Of a stretch of DNA of 64,000 nt, positions 45,530 to 54,355 are shown piece after piece. Source of the DNA: Chthonobacter rhizosphaerae (GTDB lineage: Bacteria; Pseudomonadota; Alphaproteobacteria; Rhizobiales; Pleomorphomonadaceae); contig NZ_JACDIS010000004.1 of the NCBI RefSeq assembly GCF_013839525.1, positions 248,001 through 312,000 on the forward strand. Direction: 5' to 3'. The notes under the pieces were generated by a model, which worked only from the letters and a program-made list of their open reading frames with translations, ran no database searches and was not told the DNA's origin. How positions within the stretch are numbered: the first letter of the stretch is position 1; every line of letters begins with the position of its first letter. Both the position numbers and the translations under genes were made by a program.

Positions 45530-47323
45530 TCAGAACGCCTCCGCCGGCAGCGCCATCACGGCCTCGCTGCCCGCCGAGATCCGGGCGAGGTGCGCGCCCG
45601 TCTCCGGCATCAGGCGTTCCATGAAGAAGCGCGCGGTCACCCGCTTGGCCTCAAGGTAGGCCGGGTCGCCCTCGCCGGCCGCCAGTTTGGCCTGCGCCGC
45701 CGCGGCCATCCGCAGCCACATGGCGCCCATCGCCACGAGCCCCATCAGGTGCATGTAGTCGGTGGAGCCGGCGCCCGCGTTGTCCGGGTTCTTCAGGCCG
45801 TTCATCATGAACCACATGGTGGCCTTCTGCAGGTCGTCCATGCCGGCCTTGAGGCCCTTGGCGATCGGTGCCAGCTCCGGGTCGGCCGAATGGGTCGCCA
45901 CCAGTTCGGCGCACTCCTTGAAGAAGGCCGTGATCGCCCGGCCGCCGTCCTTCGGCAGCTTGCGGCCGACGAGGTCCAGCGCCTGGATGCCGTTGGCGCC
46001 CTCGTAGATCATGGCGATGCGGGCATCGCGGACGAACTGCTCCATGCCCCACTCGGCCACGTAGCCGTGGCCGCCGAACATCTGCTGGGCCATCACGGCG
46101 CTCTCGAAGCCCTTGTCGGTGAGCACGCCCTTCACCACCGGCGTCATCAGGCCGAGATAGTCGTCCGCCGCCTGGCGCTCCGCCGGGTCGGCGGACCGGT
46201 GGGCGAGGTCGGACATGAGCGCCGTGTGCAGCACCAGCGCCCGGCCCGCCTCGTTGATGGCCCGGATGGTGAGCAGCGTCCGGCGCACGTCCGGATGGAC
46301 GATGATCGGGTCCGCCGCCCGCTCCGGCGCCTTCGCGCCAGTGAGGGAGCGGCCCTGGATCCGGTCCTTCGCATAGGCGACCGCGTTCTGGTAGGCCACC
46401 TCGCCCTGGCTGAGGCCCTGGATGCCGACGCCGAGCCGGGCCTCGTTCATCATGGTGAACATGGCCTTCAGGCCCTTGTGCGCCTCGCCCACCAGCCAGC
46501 CGGTCGCCCCGTCGTAGTTCATCACGCAGGTGGCGTTGCCGTGGATGCCCATCTTCTCTTCCAGCGACCCGCACAAGACCGCGTTCGCCGCGCCCGGCTC
46601 GCCGCTCGCGTCCGGGATGCGCTTCGGCACCACGAACAGCGAGATGCCCTTCACGCCCTCCGGCGCGCCCTCGATGCGGGCGAGCACCAGGTGGACGATG
46701 TTGTCGGTGAGGTCGTGGTCGCCGGCCGAGATGAAGATCTTCGTCCCGGTGATCGCATGGGAGCCGTCGCCGTTCGGCACCGCCTTCGTGCGCAGAAGCC
46801 CGAGGTCGGTGCCGCAGTGCGGCTCGGTCAGGTTCATGGTGCCGGTCCAGGTGCCGGCGATCATCTTCGGCAGGTAGACGCGCTTCTGCTCGTCCGTGCC
46901 ATGCTGGCTGATGGCCGCGATGGCGCCCTGGGTGAGGCCCGGGTACATGCCGAACGCCATGTTGGCCGAGGAGACGAACTCGCTCACCGCCGCCGCCAGC
47001 GTGTAGGGCAGGCCCTGGCCGCCGAAGTCCGGATCGGCCGCGAGCCCCGTCCAGCCGGCGCCCGCGTAGGTGTCGTAGGCGGCCTTGAAGCCGGCGGGCG
47101 TCGTCACCCGGCCGTCGTCGTGGCGCCGGCAACCCTCCCGGTCGCCCACCCGGTTCAGCGGCTGCAGCACCTCCTCGGCGAACTTGCCCGCCTCCGTGAG
47201 GATCGCCTCCACCACGTCCGGGGTCGCGTCGGCGAAGCCCGGCAGGTTGGCGTGGCGCTCCATCCCGAACACGTCGTTGAGGAGGAAGAGCGTGTCGGCG
47301 ACGGGGGCGCGGTAGCTCGGCAT
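45530..47323 (-). CDS. Acyl-CoA dehydrogenase, long (FadE5-like) type
   Basis: FAD-dependent dehydrogenase of 597 residues for the first step of beta-oxidation. The FAD/substrate segment is MNLTEPHCGTDLGLLRTKAV. The catalytic base is probably the Glu in AMIYEGANGIQALDLVGRKL near residue 437. AQQMFGGHGYVAEWGMEQF is the conserved loop, and a C-terminal extension characteristic of this longer subfamily follows. The ATG at 47323 begins MPSYRAPVADTLFLL, the usual start of the family. A candidate operator (47403-47416) lies 80 bp upstream, and the MerR regulator gene follows upstream on the same strand. Confidence 0.93.
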   Translation of the reverse strand: MPSYRAPVADTLFLLNDVFGMERHANLPGFADATPDVVEAILTEAGKFAEEVLQPLNRVGDREGCRRHDDGRVTTPAGFKAAYDTYAGAGWTGLAADPDFGGQGLPYTLAAAVSEFVSSANMAFGMYPGLTQGAIAAISQHGTDEQKRVYLPKMIAGTWTGTMNLTEPHCGTDLGLLRTKAVPNGDGSHAITGTKIFISAGDHDLTDNIVHLVLARIEGAPEGVKGISLFVVPKRIPDASGEPGAANAVLCGSLEEKMGIHGNATCVMNYDGATGWLVGEAHKGLKAMFTMMNEARLGVGIQGLSQGEVAYQNAVAYAKDRIQGRSLTGAKAPERAADPIIVHPDVRRTLLTIRAINEAGRALVLHTALMSDLAHRSADPAERQAADDYLGLMTPVVKGVLTDKGFESAVMAQQMFGGHGYVAEWGMEQFVRDARIAMIYEGANGIQALDLVGRKLPKDGGRAITAFFKECAELVATHSADPELAPIAKGLKAGMDDLQKATMWFMMNGLKNPDNAGAGSTDYMHLMGLVAMGAMWLRMAAAAQAKLAAGEGDPAYLEAKRVTARFFMERLMPETGAHLARISAGSEAVMALPAEAF

Positions 47324-47402
47324 GTGGTGGTCTCCCTGGCGACGGCCGCGGGAGCCTGGGCCGCCCGCCGCCATCGGTCACGATCGATGCCGCTATATGA
47401 GC

Positions 47403-47416
47403 TTACGTTTGCGTAA
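47403..47416. promoter_or_regulatory. Palindromic operator upstream of acyl-CoA dehydrogenase
   Basis: TTACGTTTGCGTAA consists of perfect TTACG and CGTAA half-sites around a 4-bp spacer. It lies in the 147-bp gap between the MerR gene and the acyl-CoA dehydrogenase, 80 bp from the ATG. MerR-type regulators of fatty-acid and branched-chain catabolism bind ACGTAA-type palindromes as I recall, so this MerR protein is the probable ligand. Confidence 0.6.
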
Positions 47417-47470
47417 AGGTCAACTCCCCTTCGCGCCAGCACCTCCGCCGGGGCCGAAACGGCCGCCCGG

Positions 47471-47950
47471 TCAGCGCTGGCCCGCGGACTCCTTCTCCTT
47501 CAGGAGGCCGGACACCACCGAGGTGGTGCGCCGAAGCTCGGCCAGCGCCTGCTCGATGTCCTTCTTCTGCTGCTCCAGCACGGCGATCTGCTCGTTGAAG
47601 CGGCCGAGGGCCACGCGAAGCTGGGTCACCTGCCCGTCGCGCAGGTCGTAGAGGTCCAGCATGTCCTTGATCTCGGTCAGCGAGAAGCCGACCCGCTTGC
47701 CCATCAGGACGAGCTTCAGGCGCGCCCGGTCACGGCGGGAATACAGGCGGTTGAGGCCGTCGCGCTTGGGGTTGAGGAGGTTCTTGTCCTCGTAGAAGCG
47801 CAGCGTGCGCAGCGTCACTCCGAATTCGCGGGCGAGATCGCCGATGGTGAACATGCTCGCCTTGGAGGCGTCCCCGTCATCCCCGTCGAAGTCGTCGGCG
47901 TGGATGGCGGTCGTGTTGGCATAGGCTGCGGCGGACTCGTCTGGCGCCAT
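47471..47950 (-). CDS. MerR-family transcriptional regulator of the fatty-acid oxidation cluster
   Basis: A 159-residue regulator. The MerR winged helix lies at about residues 33-72 (MFTIGDLAREFGVTLRTLRF, with YEDKNLLNPKRDGLNRLYS following). A dimerisation coiled coil follows (LRVALGRFNEQIAVLEQQKK). No metal-binding cysteines are present, in line with acyl-CoA-responsive members. The acidic N-terminal stretch (residues 1-32) is unusual, and the ATG encoding Met33 could be the true start. Gene order MerR, acyl-CoA dehydrogenase, thiolase, fadB is common in alphaproteobacteria and supports a role in beta-oxidation control. Confidence 0.87.
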   Translation of the reverse strand: MAPDESAAAYANTTAIHADDFDGDDGDASKASMFTIGDLAREFGVTLRTLRFYEDKNLLNPKRDGLNRLYSRRDRARLKLVLMGKRVGFSLTEIKDMLDLYDLRDGQVTQLRVALGRFNEQIAVLEQQKKDIEQALAELRRTTSVVSGLLKEKESAGQR

Positions 47951-48318
47951 TCTGATATGTCCTGTCTGTCTCGTGTCGGGGCCGGAGGCGCCGCCGGGCG
48001 ACCTCCACCTTCCGTGAACGTCATGTTCAGAATGACATCACGATACCGCTGCGGCAACTGCTTCGTGACGGACGCCCTGCGGCGGAGTGGACGCGAAGGC
48101 TTCGCGATGGCCGCCGAAACCCGCGGTTCCGCCGGTCCGCCGCCGCAGGCGTGAACGGAAAGAGCCGCGTCAGCAGGGCCCGTTAACCCGCTGTTTACCG
48201 TATCAGCAGAGATTTGCATCCATCTGCCCTGGAGGACGACACGCGGGTCACCACCCACTCCGGGGCGTACGGCCCGGCGGCAACCGGCGCCGGATCGGAT
48301 GAACCCAGGAGAGGCAGC
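47951..48318. promoter_or_regulatory. Divergent intergenic region between merR and the PodJ-like gene
   Basis: A 368-bp gap. It holds the CtrA-like site at 48183-48197 and, nearer merR, a GTCAT/ATGAC inverted repeat with a 7-base spacer at about 48020-48036. No gene was recognised. Confidence 0.55.
48183..48197 (+). promoter_or_regulatory. CtrA-like box upstream of the PodJ-like gene
   Basis: TTAA-CCCGCTG-TTTA matches the CtrA consensus TTAA-N7-TTAA at seven of eight positions with the correct spacing. It lies 121 bp upstream of the ATG. podJ expression is tied to cell-cycle regulators in Caulobacter, which fits. Confidence 0.5.
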
Positions 48319-51300
48319 ATGATGTCGCGATCCGCTTCGCGCCAGGCCCACGCTTACGGCGCCGAGGGGCCGGACGGCGAGCGGACGGGTCTCGCTTCCC
48401 GGGATCTCGACCGGACCGACGATGGCCGCGCCCCGCGGGCCGGCGATGCCGTGGAGTTGAGCCGTGCCGAACGCAGCGACGAACAGATCGGCCGCATCCT
48501 GCAATCGCTCGACAAGCTGGGCGCGCGCATCAAGTCCCTGTCCGCCGACGCGCCGCCGCCGCCGTCCCGCCCGGCCGCGCCCGCCGTGCCCGGCCCGGCC
48601 GACGCCATGACGGAGCGCCTGCCCCCCGCCCCGGAGCGGGACCGCCCGCAGCGGCCGAACCCGAGCCTGGAACTCCAGCGCGCGGTGGAGCAGATCGTCC
48701 GCAAGCGCGACGCCATCGAGCGCTCCGCCGCCAACGCCGATCCCGCCGCCGCGTCCCGTCCGGCGCGCGCGCCCGCCGAAGCCGCCCGTCCGGCCGAACC
48801 CACCCGTCCTTCGGACCCCTCGCGCGAGCGGACCGCCCGAGACGCCGAGCCTGCGGAGGACGCCGCCGTCGGCGCGCTTCGCGAGGAGGTCCGCGCGATC
48901 CGCCGGGCCATGTCCGGCCTTGCGACCGCCGCGCCGCTCGCCCGCCTGGAGACGCTCTACGACGGGATCGTCGGCCGGCTCGACGCCATGCGCGACCAGG
49001 TCGGCGATCCGCGCGTCCTCGCCGACCTGATCGAAAGCCTCGCCGACGTGAGGCGCAGCCTCGCGGACGCCCCGTCGGCCGCCCAGCTGAACGCCGTCAC
49101 CGCCCAGGTGGACGCCCTCGGCGCCCGGGTGGAGGCCATCGCCCGTTCCGGGTTCGGCGACGCCGCCCTGGAGGAGCTGGAGCTCCATCTCGCCCGCCTC
49201 GCCACCGCCGTCGTGGACCTCGACGTCCGCGGCGTGGTGGCCGCCGTGGAGACGCGGCTCGCCGACGTGGCCGATCGCATCGAGGCCCTGGAGGCGCGCC
49301 TGCCGGACGGCGCCCTCGTGGCGGAGCTCGCCCGCAGCGTGGACCGCCAGGGCACCACCCTCGCGCAGGTCCAGCAGAAGGCGGACCAGATCCCCCGCGT
49401 GGCCTTCGCGGTCGAGCGCCAGTCGGCCGCCTTCGAGGAGATGGCCGAGACGCTCGCGCTCCTGCCGCGCCTTTCCGGCGACGTGGCCGACCTGAAGCGC
49501 GCCGTGGAGGACGGCGGCGCCCGCAGCGCCGGCGACACCACCGCCATCGTGGCCCGGGTGGACGAGATCGCCCGCCGCCTGGACGAGACCGGCCCGTCGC
49601 TGGAGCCCGCGCTCGTCGCCGGCCTTGCCGAGCGGCTGGACGAGATCGCCGCCCACCTCACGCGCCTCGACGGCGGCCCGGACGCCGCCGTGCTCGGCCA
49701 GGTGGAGCATCGGCTCGCCGACCTCGCCGACACCCTGGACCAGCGTCTCGCCGCCATCGGCAGCGACGTGGACGCCCGCCTCGCCCGGCACGTGGAGACG
49801 GCCGTCGGCCGCATCGAGCGGGAGATCGCCCGGGCCGGCGACGGCGACCGGCTCGCCGCCATCGAGGCCGCCATCGCCCGGCTGGCGGACGGCCTGGGCG
49901 CCGGCCCGATCGCCGACGTGGAGACGCTGTCGAGCGAGATCGCCCGCCTGCGCGACGAGCTCGCCACCCTGCCGACCCCGTCCCTGGTCGGCGTGGAGGC
50001 GGAGATCCGCGCCCTCGCCAACCGGGTGGACGCGCTCGCCCGGCCGAGCGCCGACGCCCGCGCCTTCGAACAGCTGGAGGCCCGCCTCGCCGAGGTGATC
50101 GGCCGCCTGGACGACCGTCCCGCCGGCTTCGCCGCCATGGCCGACGCCCTGGAGCGGATCGAGGCGTCCCTGGCGCGCTCCCTGGAGGCCCCTGCCGCAA
50201 CGGCGGCCCGGTCGGCCGACGATCTCGACGCGGTCCGCCAGATGGCGGACGTGCTCGGCGACCTCAAGGCCGACCTCGGCGGCTTCCTGTCGGAAATCCA
50301 CCAGGCCGGCCGGCGCGACCGCGACTTCCTGCTGTCCATGAACGCCACCCTGGAGCGGCTGGTCGCGACCGGCCGGCTGCAGGAGATGCCGGCCGCGGGC
50401 CGGGAGGCCGAGCCCGCCGTCTCTTCCCGCGGGTCCGAGATCCCGGTCTCCGGCCGCGGGTCCGACGTCCCGGTGTTCGCCACCCCCGTTCCGACCTTCG
50501 ACGCGGCGCTCGGCGCCGTGGCGCGGGACCATGGGGCGGAGCCGGCCCAGGCGCCGCTCGCGGAGGCGCGCAGCTGGGACGAGATCGAGCGCACCCTGTC
50601 GGAAACCCTCGCCCGGCGCGGCCGCCGTCCGGACCCGGTGGACGAGACCCCCGCCCGCCCGCTCGCCGGCAGCCCGCGCGCGGCCGGGCCGACGCTCGAC
50701 GCGGACACGGACGAGCCCCCCGCTCCGGGGATCGACGACGACCGCCCGCTGGAGCCCGGCTCCGGCAAGCCCTCGGCCCAGACCCGCGCCCCCGGCGCCG
50801 GCGAGGCCCCGAAGGCCGACGCGGCGAAATCCGAACCCACGAAGGCCGATTTCATCGCCGCCGCCCGGCGCGCCGCCCAGGCCGCCGCCACCGTGAAGCC
50901 CGACGCGCCCGTGGCGGCCGTCCGGCCGGGCGCGCGCCTTCGCGTCGGCACCGGCAGCGCGGCCGGGCTCTTCGGCGTGCTGAAGCGCCACCGGCGCACC
51001 CTCCTCATCGCCGCCGCCGGCGTGGCGATCGCGGCGCTCGGCGCCCGCTTCGCCCTCGGCGTCCTCGGCGGATCGCCAGAACCGGCGGCGGAGGTCTCCG
51101 GACTGTCCGCCCCGGCCGAGCCGGCCGACACCGCCTCCACGCTCGGCCCCGAGGCGCGGGCGGACCTGGAGGAGATCGCGGCCGGCGCCGCCGATCCGTC
51201 CACCGCCGATCCGACCGCCTCCGGGGCCGCCGCCCCGGCGCCCGTGCCGCCCGCCGCCATGCCGGATGCGGTCGCCGTGCAGCCGCAGCCGCTCGGCCCG

Positions 51301-52272
51301 GCGGGCAGCTTCGACAAGCCCGCCGCCGCGGCCGCCCCCGCCGCCGCGGCCCTGCCCGCCGCCGGATCCGACGCCGCCGTCCCCGCCTCGACCCCGGCCT
51401 CCACCACCGTCCCGATGCCGCCGGAAGCGGTGGGCTCGCTCCCGCTTCGCCAGGCCGCCGCGTCCGGCAACCCGGTGGCGCAGTTCGAGGTGGCGGCCCG
51501 CTACACGGAAGGGCGCGGCGTCGCCCAGGATCTGGCGGAGGCGGCCGTCTGGTACGAGCGCGCGGCCCTCGCGGGTCTCGCGCCCGCGCAATACCGGCTG
51601 GGCAGCCTCTACGAGAAGGGCCAGGGCGTCGCCCGCGACGTCAAGCTCGCCGAGGCGTGGTATCGGCGCGCGGCGGATGCCGGCAACGCCAAGGCCATGC
51701 ACAACCTGGCGGTCCTCAACGCGGAGGGCGGCCTCGGCGCGGCCGACTACGAGGTGGCGGTCCGCTGGTTCGAGGCGGCGGCCGAGTTCGGCATCCGCGA
51801 CAGCCAGTACAACCTCGGCATCCTCTACGCCCGTGGGCTCGGCGTGACGCGCGACCTCACCGCCTCCTACAAGTGGTTCGCGGTCGCGGCCGCCGCCGGA
51901 GACGCGGACGCCGCCAAGAAGCGCGACGACGTCGCCCAGGTGCTCGACAAGGACAGCCTCGCCCGCGCGCGCCTCGCCGTGGAGACGTGGGCGGCGAAGA
52001 CGCCCGACCCGGCCGCCAACGAGATCCGCATCGAAGACGCCTCCTGGAGCGCGGTGCCGGAGAACACGGCCGCCCTGGCGCCGGCCGACGATCCGGTCGC
52101 CACCGCCCAGCGCCTGCTCGCGGCCCGCGGCTACAACGCCGGCCCGGCCGACGGCAAGATGGGCCAGCGCACCCGCGACGCGGTGGCGGCCTTCCAGGCC
52201 GCGCGCGGCCTGCCGGCGACCGGCGAGGTGGACACAGCGCTCCTGAAGGCGCTCGCCGAACAGGAGATCTGA
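48319..52272 (+). CDS. PodJ-like membrane protein with Sel1 repeats and peptidoglycan-binding domain
   Basis: A 1317-residue bitopic protein. About 880 cytoplasmic residues are Ala/Glu/Arg-rich and largely helical, with repeated heptad-like blocks (VEARLADVADRIEALEARL). One transmembrane helix lies near residues 894-915 (LLIAAAGVAIAALGARFAL). After a Pro/Ala-rich linker come about four Sel1 repeats (residues 1040-1190; for example AQYRLGSLYEKGQGVARDVK) and a C-terminal PG_binding_1 domain (GPADGKMGQRTRDAVAAFQA). This order (coiled coil, TM, Sel1, peptidoglycan binding) is that of the polarity factor PodJ. AGGAG lies 7 bases before the ATG. Orthology to PodJ is likely but unproved. Confidence 0.8.
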   Translation: MMSRSASRQAHAYGAEGPDGERTGLASRDLDRTDDGRAPRAGDAVELSRAERSDEQIGRILQSLDKLGARIKSLSADAPPPPSRPAAPAVPGPADAMTERLPPAPERDRPQRPNPSLELQRAVEQIVRKRDAIERSAANADPAAASRPARAPAEAARPAEPTRPSDPSRERTARDAEPAEDAAVGALREEVRAIRRAMSGLATAAPLARLETLYDGIVGRLDAMRDQVGDPRVLADLIESLADVRRSLADAPSAAQLNAVTAQVDALGARVEAIARSGFGDAALEELELHLARLATAVVDLDVRGVVAAVETRLADVADRIEALEARLPDGALVAELARSVDRQGTTLAQVQQKADQIPRVAFAVERQSAAFEEMAETLALLPRLSGDVADLKRAVEDGGARSAGDTTAIVARVDEIARRLDETGPSLEPALVAGLAERLDEIAAHLTRLDGGPDAAVLGQVEHRLADLADTLDQRLAAIGSDVDARLARHVETAVGRIEREIARAGDGDRLAAIEAAIARLADGLGAGPIADVETLSSEIARLRDELATLPTPSLVGVEAEIRALANRVDALARPSADARAFEQLEARLAEVIGRLDDRPAGFAAMADALERIEASLARSLEAPAATAARSADDLDAVRQMADVLGDLKADLGGFLSEIHQAGRRDRDFLLSMNATLERLVATGRLQEMPAAGREAEPAVSSRGSEIPVSGRGSDVPVFATPVPTFDAALGAVARDHGAEPAQAPLAEARSWDEIERTLSETLARRGRRPDPVDETPARPLAGSPRAAGPTLDADTDEPPAPGIDDDRPLEPGSGKPSAQTRAPGAGEAPKADAAKSEPTKADFIAAARRAAQAAATVKPDAPVAAVRPGARLRVGTGSAAGLFGVLKRHRRTLLIAAAGVAIAALGARFALGVLGGSPEPAAEVSGLSAPAEPADTASTLGPEARADLEEIAAGAADPSTADPTASGAAAPAPVPPAAMPDAVAVQPQPLGPAGSFDKPAAAAAPAAAALPAAGSDAAVPASTPASTTVPMPPEAVGSLPLRQAAASGNPVAQFEVAARYTEGRGVAQDLAEAAVWYERAALAGLAPAQYRLGSLYEKGQGVARDVKLAEAWYRRAADAGNAKAMHNLAVLNAEGGLGAADYEVAVRWFEAAAEFGIRDSQYNLGILYARGLGVTRDLTASYKWFAVAAAAGDADAAKKRDDVAQVLDKDSLARARLAVETWAAKTPDPAANEIRIEDASWSAVPENTAALAPADDPVATAQRLLAARGYNAGPADGKMGQRTRDAVAAFQAARGLPATGEVDTALLKALAEQEI

Positions 52273-52274
52273 CG

Positions 52275-52301
52275 GCTTCGGTCCCGACCGGGGGCTTTTT
52301 T
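52275..52301 (+). terminator. Terminator after the PodJ-like gene
   Basis: A short stem CGGT/ACCG with a CCCG loop, extended by U-G pairs, is followed by TTTTTT (52296-52301), just after the stop codon. Confidence 0.65.
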
Positions 52302-52507
52302 CGCCGCGGCGCTTCCAGGCGTCGCGGCGTTTTCGTCCGGGGCGGACCAGCGATTGCCGCAATCGGCCGCTACGTCGAAGCCTCGGGCCGAGTTTCGGCC
52401 CGATCGGCGCGCTTTTTCACCGCGTCGCAATACATGATGTCCATTGTTCGTGCGAGGGGCGGCGCCGACGCCGGTCCCTTCGCACACCCATCCCGCGAGT
52501 TGTTTGC

Positions 52508-53437
52508 GTGGAACTCTATCTGCCGATCGCCGAACTGCCGATGAACGTGTTCATGCTCCTCGGCATGGGCGCGGCGGTGGGGTTCCTGTCGGGCATGTTC
52601 GGCGTCGGCGGCGGGTTCCTGCTCACGCCGCTCCTCATCTTCTCCGGCATCCCGCCCGCGGTTGCGGTCGCCACCGTGTCGAGCCAGATCGTCGCCTCGT
52701 CCACTTCGGGGGCGCTGTCCTATTTCCGCAAGCGGGCCGTGGACGTGAAGCTCGGGGGCTTCCTGCTCGTCTCCGGCGTCATCGGCTCCTATCTCGGCGT
52801 CAAGGCGTTCACGCGCCTGCGCGAGCTCGGCCAGCTCGATCTCGTCATCGCCATCTGCTACGTCACCTTCCTCAGCACCATCGGCGGCCTGATGCTGACG
52901 GAGGCGCTGCGGGCCATCGCGGCCCAGCGCTCCGGCCGGCCGTTGCCGGTGAAGCGCCCGGGCGGCCGCACCTGGATGCAGCGGCTGCCGCTGAAGGTGC
53001 GCTTCAGCCGCTCCAAGCTCACCATCTCGGCGATCCCGGTGGTCCTCCTCGGCATCGCGATCGGCTTTCTCGGCGCCCTTCTCGGCATCGGCGGCGGCTT
53101 CATCATGGTGCCGGCGCTGATCTATCTCCTCAAGGTGCCGACCGGCATCGTGATCGGCACCACGCTGATGCAGACGCTCGGGTCCATGGCGTTCGCCACC
53201 GTCGCCCAGGCGGCCACCAACCAGACCGTGGACGTGGTGCTCGGCCTCTGCCTGATGATCGGCGGCGTGGTCGGCGCCCAGTTCGGCGCCGAGGTCGGCC
53301 AGAAGCTGCGCGGCGAGACCCTGCGCGCCCTCCTCGGCCTTCTGGTCCTCTCGGTCGGCATCCGCTTCGCCGTGGACCTCGTGCTCACACCGGCCGACGT
53401 CTATTCGATCAGCTTCATGTCCGGCGAGCAGCTCTGA
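52508..53437 (+). CDS. Sulfite exporter TauE/SafE family membrane protein
   Basis: A 309-residue anion-exporter-like protein with about eight membrane helices in two homologous halves. Each half has the TauE/SafE glycine motif: GFLSGMFGVGGGFLLTPLLI in the first and GFLGALLGIGGGFIMVPALI in the second. The start is GTG at 52508, with an ATG 33 bases downstream as an alternative. Its TGA overlaps the ATG of the next gene, so the two are coupled. Substrate is unknown; sulfite, sulfonates or other small organic anions are typical for the family. Confidence 0.88.
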   Translation: MELYLPIAELPMNVFMLLGMGAAVGFLSGMFGVGGGFLLTPLLIFSGIPPAVAVATVSSQIVASSTSGALSYFRKRAVDVKLGGFLLVSGVIGSYLGVKAFTRLRELGQLDLVIAICYVTFLSTIGGLMLTEALRAIAAQRSGRPLPVKRPGGRTWMQRLPLKVRFSRSKLTISAIPVVLLGIAIGFLGALLGIGGGFIMVPALIYLLKVPTGIVIGTTLMQTLGSMAFATVAQAATNQTVDVVLGLCLMIGGVVGAQFGAEVGQKLRGETLRALLGLLVLSVGIRFAVDLVLTPADVYSISFMSGEQL

Positions 53438-54210
53438 TGGCGGGGCTCGCGCGCGTCGTCGCCGTCGCCGCCGTTCTGATCGCGGCCCTCGCCCTCCCCG
53501 CCCGGGCGGACAAGCTGGTGACCGCGCTCTCCAACGACCGGGTCTCGATCACGTCCAACTTCACCGGCGGCCAGGTGGTGGTGTTCGGCACGGTGGAGCG
53601 GGACAGCCAGTCGGTGTCCCGCCCGGAGAACCACGAGGTGGTGGTCACCCTGGCGGGTCCGCTCACCAACATGGTCACCCGGCGCAAGGAGCGCACCTTC
53701 GGCATCTGGATCAACCGGGAGTCCGAACGCATCCGCATGGTGCCGTCCTTCCTGGCGATCCGCTCCGCCCGCCCGATCGAGGAGGTGGCGACCGAAGCGG
53801 TGCGCGCCCGCCTCGGCCTCGGGCTCGACATGTTCCCGATCAACGCACAGACCTCCCTGTCGCCGCCCGCCCGCACGGAGTTCGAGACCGCCTTCATCCG
53901 CCTGATGCAGGAGAACGGCCGCTACAGCCAGATGGACGGCGCGGTCGAATTCCTCGGCGCGGATCTCTTCCGCGCGCCGATCGCCCTGCCCGCCAACGTG
54001 CCGGTCGGCACCTACACGGCGCGGGTCTACCTGTTCCGCGCCGGCGTGCTCCTCTCGTCCACGGAGGACGAGCTCGTCATCGGCAAGGTCGGCTTCGAAC
54101 AATACATGACCGTCTACGCCCACAACCACGGCGTCATCTACGGCTTCGCGACGGTCCTCGTCGCCTGCCTCACCGGCTGGCTCGCCGGCATCCTGTTCCG
54201 GCGGGATTGA
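53437..54210 (+). CDS. TIGR02186-family membrane-anchored protein
   Basis: A 257-residue exported protein. The signal peptide is VVAVAAVLIAALALPARADK. A periplasmic beta-rich domain follows (ALSNDRVSITSNFTGGQVVV), and a C-terminal transmembrane helix (YGFATVLVACLTGWLAGILF) with a short basic tail anchors it. This family occurs almost only in alphaproteobacteria, directly behind a TauE/SafE-type exporter, and here the stop and start codons overlap (TGATG). The pair probably works as one unit, but its substrate is not known. Confidence 0.85.
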   Translation: MAGLARVVAVAAVLIAALALPARADKLVTALSNDRVSITSNFTGGQVVVFGTVERDSQSVSRPENHEVVVTLAGPLTNMVTRRKERTFGIWINRESERIRMVPSFLAIRSARPIEEVATEAVRARLGLGLDMFPINAQTSLSPPARTEFETAFIRLMQENGRYSQMDGAVEFLGADLFRAPIALPANVPVGTYTARVYLFRAGVLLSSTEDELVIGKVGFEQYMTVYAHNHGVIYGFATVLVACLTGWLAGILFRRD

Positions 54211-54355
54211 CCCCCGGGCCGCCGGCCGGCGGCCCCGTCAGACCTGGCTCCTGAACGTCGGGCTCGTCAGGCCGTCGCGAGCACGACGACCCGACCGGCC
54301 GGGATCGCCTTGCGTTCCGCAAGGCCCAGCACGTCGGGCCTTCGGCAGCTCGGCT

